Assembly (NCBI GenBank): GCA_028714615.1
Contig: JAQTMA010000263.1
Coordinates: forward strand, 1 to 5,569
Reading direction: 5' to 3'
DNA length: 5,569 nucleotides
Origin: Anaerolineaceae bacterium
GTDB taxonomy: Bacteria; Chloroflexota; Anaerolineae; Anaerolineales; Anaerolineaceae
Below, one piece after another: positions 1 through 5,569 of this stretch; positions within the stretch are counted from its first letter, which is position 1, and the number at the start of each line of letters is the position of its first letter. The translations under genes were made by a program, and so were the position numbers. The notes beneath the pieces were generated by a model that ran no database searches, was not told the origin of the DNA, and saw only the letters and a program-made list of their open reading frames with translations.

Positions 1-1664
1 CACACATCATCCAGCAGCACATCACTGAGATGTTGTACGGCAACATCACCACCGGCATCTCTTCCTGGTGGGGACAAGGCACGCCTACCGACCAACGCTT
101 TTCAACGCTGCTCCAGGCAGCCCGCGGAACCGCTTTTACCTGGTCCGTTTATTACGAAGTCTCCAGTAAAGACACCCTGACGGCCGACCAGATCCACTCG
201 GACTTGATCTATCTGCACGACCATTACGCCGGTGACGCCAATTATCTGAAGATCGACGGGCGTTTTGTTGTTTTTGTCTACAACAACCAGGGGACGGGTT
301 GCGCGGTGCCAGACCTGTGGAGCCAGGCGAACAAAGGCATCGGCGCGTATATTGTACTCAAAGTGCTGCCGAATTATCGCTCCTGCCCCAACCAGCCGGA
401 TGGCTGGCACCAATATGCACCTGCCCGGAATTCAGACACCCAGGGTGATTACAGTATCACCATTAGCCCGGGATTTTGGAAGAAGGGAGAACAACCGCGC
501 CTGACCCGCGATATTAACCAATGGGCGGCTGACGTCCGCGCGATGGTCTCCTCGAAAGCTGCTTTCCAATTGATTACCAGCTTCAATGAATGGGGGGAAG
601 GCACCGCCATCGAGCCTGCTACGACCTGGCAGACGCCATCTGGGTACGGTGCGTTTTTAGACGTGCTGCATAACAATGGGATTGGTCAGTTGGCGCAATT
701 AGGCTCAATCGAAAGTCAAGCATCGATGCAACCGCAGGCTCAGTCGAGCCAATCCCCCACCGCCATCCCATTGCCAGGTGGAACTAAACCCACGGGAGTG
801 CCCCAAGCGGCCGTTGTTCTTCCAACACTGATGCCTTCACTCTTGCCTCAGGGAGCCACCGGGGATCCAATCTTGATGGCGGCCGGCGACATCTCTACAT
901 GCAGCAATCCGGGGGATTTTTCTACGGCAAAAATCATCGAGCAGTATCCGAATGCAGTGGTGGCGTCCCTCGGCGACACCGTTTACGAGCAAGGCTCCCC
1001 CACCCAATTCGCCCAGTGTTTCGACCCCTCTTGGGGCAAGTTCAAGGACCGCATCCATCCAGCGGTCGGGAACCATGAGTATCTTACGCATGCCGCTGAT
1101 GGATATTTTGGTTACTTTGGCGCCGCTGCCGGTGATCCGGCAAAGGGCTATTACAGCTATGACGTAGGCGCCTGGCATATCGTCGTGATTAACAGCAACT
1201 GCGGCAAGGTAGGCGGCTGCAATTTCAGTTCACCCCAGGGTACCTGGCTTAAAGCGGACCTGGCGGCTCACCCGGCGCAATGCACACTGGCCTATTGGCA
1301 CCACCCGCGTTGGTCGTCTGGCGAACATGGCAGCCAACAGTTCATGTCTGATATTTGGACTGAGCTCTATGATGGCGGGGTAGACGTGGTGCTTTCTGGG
1401 CATGATCATGACTACGAGCGTTTCGCGCCTCTCGACCCGAGCGGGAATATTGATCAGGCCAAAGGAATTCGGGAATTTGTGGTCGGCACCGGCGGTAAGA
1501 ACTACTACCCGTTCAATGGGACTTTTATTCCGGGCAGCGAGGTACACCAGGATAACGTTTTCGGGGTTTTGAAGTTGACCTTACACGCCGCCAGTTACGA
1601 TTGGCAGTTCCTGCCCGAGCCCGGGAAGGCATTCACGGATTCAGGTACGGGTCAATGCCATTAG
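1..1664 (+). CDS. GH99-like glycoside hydrolase fused to a purple-acid-phosphatase-like metallophosphoesterase (5' end missing)
   Basis: The frame is open to the left edge; the residues before the ATG at 30 (HIIQQHITE) continue the domain, so 30 is not the start. Residues are numbered from that ATG. Residues 1-210 resemble GH99/WbsX-like glycosidases (endo-alpha-mannosidase type): a WWGQGTPTD stretch near 13-21 and FNEWGEGTAIEP at 185-196, with two glutamates (187, 190) spaced by three like the GH99 catalytic pair. Residues about 214-280 form a Ser/Gln/Pro-rich linker. Residues 283-544 are a metallophosphoesterase with all expected metal-ligand motifs in order: GDI (D287), GDTVY (D316, Y319), GNHE (N348, H349), WHHP (H424/H425) and GHDHDYER (H458, H460). 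The GDxxY tyrosine fits the purple acid phosphatase group. Several cysteines and the linker suggest export, but the signal peptide would lie outside the window. Expected activities are glycan hydrolysis and phosphate-ester hydrolysis; the substrates are unknown. The phosphatase call is firm, while the glycosidase could instead be WbsX-like. Confidence 0.88.
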   Translation, partial: HIIQQHITEMLYGNITTGISSWWGQGTPTDQRFSTLLQAARGTAFTWSVYYEVSSKDTLTADQIHSDLIYLHDHYAGDANYLKIDGRFVVFVYNNQGTGCAVPDLWSQANKGIGAYIVLKVLPNYRSCPNQPDGWHQYAPARNSDTQGDYSITISPGFWKKGEQPRLTRDINQWAADVRAMVSSKAAFQLITSFNEWGEGTAIEPATTWQTPSGYGAFLDVLHNNGIGQLAQLGSIESQASMQPQAQSSQSPTAIPLPGGTKPTGVPQAAVVLPTLMPSLLPQGATGDPILMAAGDISTCSNPGDFSTAKIIEQYPNAVVASLGDTVYEQGSPTQFAQCFDPSWGKFKDRIHPAVGNHEYLTHAADGYFGYFGAAAGDPAKGYYSYDVGAWHIVVINSNCGKVGGCNFSSPQGTWLKADLAAHPAQCTLAYWHHPRWSSGEHGSQQFMSDIWTELYDGGVDVVLSGHDHDYERFAPLDPSGNIDQAKGIREFVVGTGGKNYYPFNGTFIPGSEVHQDNVFGVLKLTLHAASYDWQFLPEPGKAFTDSGTGQCH

Positions 1665-1795
1665 GTCGGGTTTGTGAAACATTGCGGTTAATCCTTCGAA
1701 TCGATCTACCCCAAATCAATGTAGAATGAATGAATACCATCCAATGCCAACTCCCGGTTGGTGTTTCTGCTGAGATTCGTGTAAACCGGTTCGAT

Positions 1796-1802
1796 GGGGA
1801 GG
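1796..1802 (+). promoter_or_regulatory. Shine-Dalgarno (GGGGAGG) fixing the start of the M50 protease
   Basis: GGGGAGG ends 5 nt before the ATG at 1808. An upstream in-frame ATG at 1730 would add 26 residues unlike the family N-terminus and has no comparable ribosome-binding site. A TAGAAT hexamer at 1722-1727 could be a -10 element, which would put the upstream ATG at or before the transcript start, but no matching -35 is visible and this is weak. Confidence 0.7.
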
Positions 1803-1807
1803 TCCGC

Positions 1808-2914
1808 ATGAATAAAAGCTCGCTCCGCTTAGGGCAAATTCTCGGGATTCCGGTGGGGTTGGATTATTCCTGGTTCCTGGTCTTTGCCCTGTTTACCTGG
1901 TCCTTTGCAACGGGTTATTATCCGAACGAGTTTACGAACTGGCCAACTGCCGAGTATTGGATCGTTGGTGCGGTGACAGCCGTGATGCTCTTTGGCAGTG
2001 TTCTGCTGCATGAGCTTGGGCATTCCTGGGTGGCGTTGCGCTATAAGATCCCGGTTCGCAGCATTACCCTCTATATTTTTGGGGGGATCTCTCAAATCAG
2101 CACGGAACCAACCAGCGCCTTGTCTGAGTTTTGGATCACCATCGCCGGTCCGATCGTCAGCTTCGCATTAGCAGGATTATTCGCCCTGCTGATCTTGATC
2201 CTCCCTGCAGTTGCGCCGTTTCTGGCGTTGTTCAAATACCTGGCGTACATCAACCTGGTCCTGGGAGCGTTTAATCTCATTCCTGGATTTCCGTTGGATG
2301 GGGGTGGTGTCCTGATGGCGATTGTCTGGGGTATTACCCATAACCGGCATCGTGCCCTACTCTTCGCTTCTGTTACCGGGAATCTCTTTGCGTATCTCTT
2401 TATCTTCTATGGAGCTTTGCAGATATTCGGTGGGAATCTCATGAATGGGCTTTGGACTGCCTTTATCGGATGGTTTCTCCTGACTGCATCTCGAGGACAG
2501 GTTCAACAAGAAAGGATCAAGGGGATATTATCTGGGCACAAAGTTGCTGAAGCAATGAGCCGAAATTATACGGCCATTCAATCTGACACAACCTTGCAGG
2601 ATCTGATCGATGATCACATTTTTGGAGGCGGCCGGCGCAATTTTATCGTCGAAAAAGACGGGCAAGTCATTGGATTGTTGACTCAGCATCAATTAAAAGC
2701 CATCCCTGAGGATCAATGGTCGACGACGAAGGCAGCCCAGGCAATGCTCCCGGCCTCACAATTGAAGCAGATCGGGCTGGATACGGAACTCTGGGAGGCC
2801 ATAGAAGAAATGGACCGGGATGGGGTGAATCAGCTCCCCGTCATAGACGAAGGCCAAATCCAGGGTATGCTCACCCGGGAAGACCTGATCAGCTATCTCC
2901 GAGTTCACCGCTGA
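1808..2914 (+). CDS. Site-2 protease family (M50) intramembrane zinc metalloprotease with C-terminal CBS pair
   Basis: The 368-residue product is a polytopic membrane protein. Its N-terminus (LGQILGIPVGLDYSWF) is typical of CBS-type site-2 proteases such as the archaeal S2P and mycobacterial Rip3 groups. The zinc-binding HELGH lies at residues 68-72 in a hydrophobic helix. The second active-site motif, NLIPGFPLDGG, lies at 156-166 and supplies the third zinc ligand, D164. Hydrophobic segments cover roughly 15-235, and a cytosolic CBS pair follows from about 242 to the end. CBS domains commonly bind adenine nucleotides, so activity may respond to energy state; that is inference. The family cuts transmembrane segments of regulators such as anti-sigma factors. 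No anti-sigma or substrate gene lies in the window, so the target is unknown. All catalytic residues are present and the gene looks intact. It is transcribed on its own and converges with the MFS gene. Confidence 0.92.
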   Translation: MNKSSLRLGQILGIPVGLDYSWFLVFALFTWSFATGYYPNEFTNWPTAEYWIVGAVTAVMLFGSVLLHELGHSWVALRYKIPVRSITLYIFGGISQISTEPTSALSEFWITIAGPIVSFALAGLFALLILILPAVAPFLALFKYLAYINLVLGAFNLIPGFPLDGGGVLMAIVWGITHNRHRALLFASVTGNLFAYLFIFYGALQIFGGNLMNGLWTAFIGWFLLTASRGQVQQERIKGILSGHKVAEAMSRNYTAIQSDTTLQDLIDDHIFGGGRRNFIVEKDGQVIGLLTQHQLKAIPEDQWSTTKAAQAMLPASQLKQIGLDTELWEAIEEMDRDGVNQLPVIDEGQIQGMLTREDLISYLRVHR

Positions 2915-2925
2915 CTGGATGGTCA

Positions 2926-3027
2926 GGCTTAACGCCGCTTTCGTTGAGTATTTTGGGGATCGTGGCGCTCTACCTTCTTTCGGCAGAAATGACCAGGCGC
3001 TGGTCCTATCGCATTTTCGGACCCTAG
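2926..3027 (+). pseudogene. Probable relic of a P-type cation ATPase C-terminus
   Basis: Just after the protease stop, in the +1 frame, there is a reading of about 33 residues ending in a TAG at 3025-3027. It holds a hydrophobic helix (LSLSILGIVALYLLSAE) followed by a basic aromatic tail (TRRWSYRIFG). From memory this matches the last transmembrane helix and tail of MgtA-like P-type ATPases: a PLS start, a central Tyr, then a Lys/Arg-Arg-Trp/Phe-x-Tyr-Arg ending. No start codon with a ribosome-binding site precedes it, and the same frame further upstream is only a shadow of the protease gene. The simplest reading is that a deletion removed the rest of an ATPase gene. A chance hydrophobic ORF remains possible because the stretch is short. 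Confidence 0.4.
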
Positions 3028-3039
3028 TTTTGGAAAAGC

Positions 3040-4386
3040 TTATTCAAGGTCGCGGATCTTTGGAACTGCAATAAAAAGCAAAAAAGCAAGCGCCAGGGAG
3101 ATACCAGCCGTGATTTCGATGGCCATCGGGGCGCCTAACTGCTGCGCTAACGTTCCGGCGAGCAATGCTCCAATGGGCATCATGCCGAAGAAGGTCAGCG
3201 AGTAAATGCCCATAACGCGGCCCCGCAGTTCATCCGGGACGTGATGCTGCACCAGGTTGTTGGTCAGGTTGGCGTACACCATAAAGCCCCAACCCACACC
3301 TACCATCACCACCAAGGACAACGGAAGCACGCGGATGAACGAAAAAACCAGCAGCAGGACCGGGAAGACGAAGGTTCCCACCGTGAGCAACTTGCCCCGG
3401 TAGGAGAACCGCCCAAGGGATGCGATCATCAGTGCGCCGAGCAGCGAGCCAACCCCGCGAGCCGATTGGATCAAGCCATTGGTGGTTGCGTCGCCTTTCA
3501 GGATGTTAACTGCCCAGGCTGGAATCAGGGTGACGTAACCCATGCCGAAAATACTGACCAGGCCGAGCATGGCGATCAAGATGCGCACGTCCGGGTGGTG
3601 GATCACATACGTCAGGCCGGCTTTTAATTCAGTTATCGCAGAACTGCTGTGTTCCTGAGGTACGAACGGAGCCAGCTTCATCATCACCAGCGCCACTATC
3701 ACAGCCAAAAAAGAGATGCCGTTGATAGTAAAACACCAGGCCGGACCGACGGCAGCATACGCCAGACCGGCGATGGCCGGCCCAGCCGCAGTAGCCATAT
3801 TGAACATGGCTGAGTTCAGCGCAATGGCGTTACCCATGTCTTCGCGTGAAACCATCTCGAGGACAAACGCCTGCCGGGCGGGAGCGTCGAAGGCATTTGC
3901 GACCCCAAGCAGGAAGGCCATCAGCACGATCTCCCAGGGGCGGATCAGCCCGGTAAAGGTCAACGCCGCCAGGGTAAAGGCCAGGACGAGCATCGAGGAT
4001 TGGGTGATGACCATCAGCTTCCGGCGGCTCATCCGATCGGAAAGAACCCCACCGAAGAGCATCAGCAGCACCGAAGGGATACCTGCGGCAAAACCAACAT
4101 AGCCCAGGTAAGCCGGTGAGTGGGTAAGCTGGAAAACCAGGTAGCCCTGGGCTGTAGACTGCATCCAGGTTCCAACCAGGGAGGCCAGTTGCCCATAAAA
4201 CCACAAGCGGTAGTTCGGGTATTTTAAGGCTGTGAAAGTCCGGGCGGGATGAAACCACCGGCGATGGGGTCGATGCTGCGCTTCCGGCCTGGAAGGCTCC
4301 CGGGAAACAGGTGCGACAGATGGCAGCTCAGCGCTGAGATCTTCCTCCTGAGCTTCAATGATGGTTTGGTTGTGTTTGGGTTCCAT
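3040..4386 (-). CDS. Major facilitator superfamily exporter (MFS_3 / EntS-like)
   Basis: The product is 448 residues from the ATG at 4386. A TTG at 4419 would add 11 residues; neither start has a clear Shine-Dalgarno, so the ATG is preferred only for its codon. A hydrophilic, Glu/Pro/Arg-rich cytosolic tail (about 1-45) precedes a YPNYRLWFYGQL segment that opens TM1, as is usual in the MFS_3 (transmembrane secretion effector / enterobactin exporter-like) family. About 12 hydrophobic helices follow. The loop 2-3 motif GGVLSDRMSRRK (D117) is the MFS motif A, and FDAPARQAFVLEMV and DELRGRVMGIYSL are further family hallmarks. It is probably a proton-coupled efflux pump of the inner membrane; the substrate cannot be read from sequence. 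No siderophore or antibiotic genes lie beside it. It stands alone, convergent with the protease gene and divergent from the PPK2 gene. Confidence 0.9.
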   Translation of the reverse strand: MEPKHNQTIIEAQEEDLSAELPSVAPVSREPSRPEAQHRPHRRWFHPARTFTALKYPNYRLWFYGQLASLVGTWMQSTAQGYLVFQLTHSPAYLGYVGFAAGIPSVLLMLFGGVLSDRMSRRKLMVITQSSMLVLAFTLAALTFTGLIRPWEIVLMAFLLGVANAFDAPARQAFVLEMVSREDMGNAIALNSAMFNMATAAGPAIAGLAYAAVGPAWCFTINGISFLAVIVALVMMKLAPFVPQEHSSSAITELKAGLTYVIHHPDVRILIAMLGLVSIFGMGYVTLIPAWAVNILKGDATTNGLIQSARGVGSLLGALMIASLGRFSYRGKLLTVGTFVFPVLLLVFSFIRVLPLSLVVMVGVGWGFMVYANLTNNLVQHHVPDELRGRVMGIYSLTFFGMMPIGALLAGTLAQQLGAPMAIEITAGISLALAFLLFIAVPKIRDLE

Positions 4387-4449
4387 CTGTACTGCTGATG
4401 ATCGCTGCGATTCTCTCAAGTGGACAATAAATGAAAGGGTAATTTATTC

Positions 4450-4463
4450 CCGGGGCATCCCGG
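4450..4463. repeat. Short inverted repeat (CCGGG-GCAT-CCCGG) in the divergent region
   Basis: Two perfect 5-nt arms flank a 4-nt loop. It lies 6 nt from the larger palindrome at 4470-4493 and upstream of the MFS start. It could be part of an operator or a small hairpin, but such short GC palindromes also occur by chance. Confidence 0.35.
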
Positions 4464-4469
4464 TACTTG

Positions 4470-4493
4470 CCAGGTGCAGGCGCCTGCCCCTGG
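4470..4493. repeat. Near-perfect 24-bp palindrome between the MFS and PPK2 genes
   Basis: The 12-nt arms pair at 11 of 12 positions, and the core GCAGGCGCCTGC at 4476-4487 is a perfect palindrome. It sits between two divergent genes, so a dimeric regulator site is plausible. It is followed on the + strand by TTTCTTT (4494-4500) and so resembles a terminator, but no + strand gene ends upstream of it. A dispersed intergenic palindrome is another option. Confidence 0.55.
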
Positions 4494-4537
4494 TTTCTTT
4501 CTCTAATAGTTAGAATGGCTAATTATATCGGAGGAGA

Positions 4538-4564
4538 TGGACATTGTCAAATACTGTGTATAAT
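4538..4564 (+). promoter_or_regulatory. Candidate sigma-70-type promoter of the PPK2 gene
   Basis: A perfect TATAAT lies at 4559-4564. TGGACA at 4538-4543 matches the -35 consensus at five of six positions, but the spacer is only 15 bp, shorter than ideal. A start about 7 nt after the -10 would give a leader of about 40 nt before the ATG at 4609. The -10 is convincing and the -35 is less so. Confidence 0.4.
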
Positions 4565-4596
4565 ACCGGTAGAGGTACATCACGAACCAACAAAAA

Positions 4597-4605
4597 AAGG
4601 TGGGG
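4597..4605 (+). promoter_or_regulatory. Shine-Dalgarno (AAGGTGGGG) of the PPK2 gene
   Basis: A purine-rich AAGGTGGGG precedes the ATG at 4609; its AAGGTGG core leaves a 5-nt gap. An in-frame GTG at 4600 lies inside this element, which argues against that GTG as the start and for the ATG. Confidence 0.6.
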
Positions 4606-4608
4606 AAA

Positions 4609-5418
4609 ATGGATTTGGACCGATATGTTATCAAGCCGGATGACTCCTTCAAGCTCAAAGATTTTGATCCGGAAGACAAAAGTGCTTTTAATGCCGGGAA
4701 GCAAGAGGGCGCAGTCATGCTCCAAAAACTCAGCGTGGAGCTGGAGACGCTCCAGGCGGTATTGTACGCCGAGCACAAACAGAAGATCCTCATGATTCTG
4801 CAAGCGATGGACACTGGCGGCAAAGATGGTACAATCCGGCGCGTCTTTGCGGGGGTCAACCCGCAAGGCGTGCGGGTGGCGAGTTTCAAGGCGCCCACCT
4901 CTGAAGAACTGGACCACGATTTCTTGTGGCGAGTGCATCAACAGATCCCCGCGAAAGGGGAAATGGTGGTGTTCAATCGCAGCCATTACGAAGATGTGCT
5001 GATTGTCCGCGTACACCAGCTTGTGCCGGAAGACGTCTGGAAGCAGCGCTATCGCCAGATCAACGACTTCGAGCAGATGTTGAGCGAAACCGGCACGACC
5101 ATCCTCAAGTTCTTCCTGAACATCGACCAGGACGAGCAGAAAAAGCGGTTGGAAGAGCGGCTGAAAGACCCGGTGAAGCGTTGGAAGTTCAACCCCGCAG
5201 ACCTGAGGGAACGGGAATGCTGGCAAGAGTATATGGATGCATATGAAGATGCCATCCGCAAGACCAGCACGGATTGGGCGCCCTGGGTGATCGTCCCAGC
5301 CAACCACAACTGGTATCGCGATCTGATCGTTTCGAGCTATCTGGTGGAACACTTGGAGAGTCTGAAAATGAAATACCCAAATGCTATCGATGGGATCGAG
5401 GGGATCAAGATCGTATAG
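4609..5418 (+). CDS. PPK2-family polyphosphate:nucleotide phosphotransferase
   Basis: The 269-residue product has the usual length of a single-domain PPK2. These cytosolic enzymes use inorganic polyphosphate to phosphorylate AMP or ADP (or run in reverse), linking phosphate storage to the nucleotide pool. Walker A is QAMDTGGKDGT (65-75, K72), with Gly where many relatives have Ser or Ala. Walker B is VVFNRSHYED (120-129), and the lid region includes DPVKRWKF (187-194). The SHYEDV form of Walker B and the KDGT form of Walker A separate it from class I PPK2, which carries SWYNR and GKGG, and place it with the branch annotated as polyphosphate:nucleotide phosphotransferase (class II/III-like). 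Whether AMP or ADP is preferred cannot be settled by eye. The gene is intact, has its own candidate promoter, diverges from the MFS gene and is followed by a large inverted repeat. Confidence 0.95.
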   Translation: MDLDRYVIKPDDSFKLKDFDPEDKSAFNAGKQEGAVMLQKLSVELETLQAVLYAEHKQKILMILQAMDTGGKDGTIRRVFAGVNPQGVRVASFKAPTSEELDHDFLWRVHQQIPAKGEMVVFNRSHYEDVLIVRVHQLVPEDVWKQRYRQINDFEQMLSETGTTILKFFLNIDQDEQKKRLEERLKDPVKRWKFNPADLRERECWQEYMDAYEDAIRKTSTDWAPWVIVPANHNWYRDLIVSSYLVEHLESLKMKYPNAIDGIEGIKIV

Positions 5419-5495
5419 AACTCTTTTCCTTTCCGAACTGGCATGTTACGGCATTAACACCAGGCCGAGATTGCAGCAGACGACAATTCTCTTCT

Positions 5496-5563
5496 CGCGC
5501 AGAGGCGCAGAGGCGCTGGGGAAAAAATGATTAAAAACCTCTGCGCCCCTGCGCCTCCGCGCG
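5496..5563. repeat. Large inverted repeat built from GCGCAGAG octamers
   Basis: The arms at 5496-5521 and 5538-5563 pair at 22 of 26 positions around a 16-nt A-rich loop. Each arm is three tandem 8-nt units: GCGCAGAG, GCGCAGAG, GCGCTGGG on the left, and CTCTGCGC, CCCTGCGC, CTCCGCGC on the right. It starts 77 nt after the PPK2 stop and could fold into a long hairpin that ends or stabilises that transcript, but no T-run follows within the window. Similar GCGCAGAG repeats recur between genes in many environmental bacterial genomes (recalled, not searched). The right boundary may lie beyond the window. Confidence 0.8.
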
Positions 5564-5569
5564 GTGATA

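Noticed and set aside
30..32. ATG at 30 as the true start of the first gene
   Set aside because: The frame stays open to position 3, and the upstream residues continue the GH99-like domain, so the gene begins before the window.
1665..1807. Search for a terminator or RNA gene between the first gene and the protease
   Set aside because: Only short palindromes such as TTCGAA are present; there is no stem with a T-run and no tRNA-like fold.
3716..4102. 128-codon + strand frame inside the MFS gene
   Set aside because: It is antisense to conserved transmembrane helices of the transporter and has no ribosome-binding site or recognisable domain.
4470..4500. Hairpin plus TTTCTTT as a rho-independent terminator
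   Set aside because: No + strand gene ends upstream of it; the neighbouring MFS gene is transcribed the other way and begins here.
4537..4563. Eight-codon upstream ORF behind GGAGGAG, a possible leader peptide
   Set aside because: The Shine-Dalgarno is only about 2 nt from the ATG, and the ORF overlaps the candidate -10 box of the PPK2 gene, so it would probably not be in the transcript.
4544..4795. 83-codon + strand frame overlapping the start of the PPK2 gene
   Set aside because: It uses a TTG start, has a low-complexity Ser/Arg/Lys translation, and runs out of frame through the PPK2 coding sequence.
4519..5352. 277-codon open frame on the minus strand across the PPK2 gene
   Set aside because: It lies opposite an intact, clearly recognised PPK2 gene. 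The translation shows no known motif, and such antisense frames arise from codon bias in the real gene.

Overview
The window suggests a moderately GC-rich, free-living bacterium. The gene set points towards Chloroflexota (Anaerolineae-like): a secreted GH99-like/metallophosphatase fusion, an M50 protease with CBS domains, an MFS_3-type exporter, a PPK2 kinase, and an intergenic GCGCAGAG-type repeat. This placement is inferred from protein style and was not computed. No phage, IS, CRISPR or RNA gene was recognised.

Layout. Positions 1-1664 (+) hold the 3' part of a gene for an extracellular two-domain protein, a GH99-like glycoside hydrolase domain joined by a Ser/Gln/Pro-rich linker to a purple-acid-phosphatase-like metallophosphoesterase. 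The gene is open to the left edge, so its true start and any signal peptide lie outside. After a 143-nt gap, 1808-2914 (+) encodes a membrane-embedded site-2 protease family metalloprotease with a C-terminal CBS pair. Its start is best placed at an internal ATG with a strong Shine-Dalgarno sequence. The 125-nt gap that follows is not featureless: in the +1 frame, 2926-3027 reads as what looks like the last transmembrane segment and tail of a P-type cation ATPase, probably a gene relic.

Positions 3040-4386 (-) encode a 12-TM major facilitator exporter that converges on the protease gene. It is divergent from 4609-5418 (+), a PPK2-family polyphosphate:nucleotide phosphotransferase. The 222-nt divergent region holds two adjacent palindromes and a consensus TATAAT box ahead of the kinase. 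After the kinase gene, the window ends in a large inverted repeat whose arms are each built from three degenerate GCGCAGAG octamers.

How the genes relate. Orientation and spacing suggest separate transcription units, not one operon. Two of the four genes handle phosphate (an extracellular phosphatase and a polyphosphate kinase), but nothing in the sequence links their regulation. I found no convincing new multi-gene system. The items most worth a second look are the hydrolase-phosphatase fusion, the ATPase relic, and the two inverted-repeat structures.
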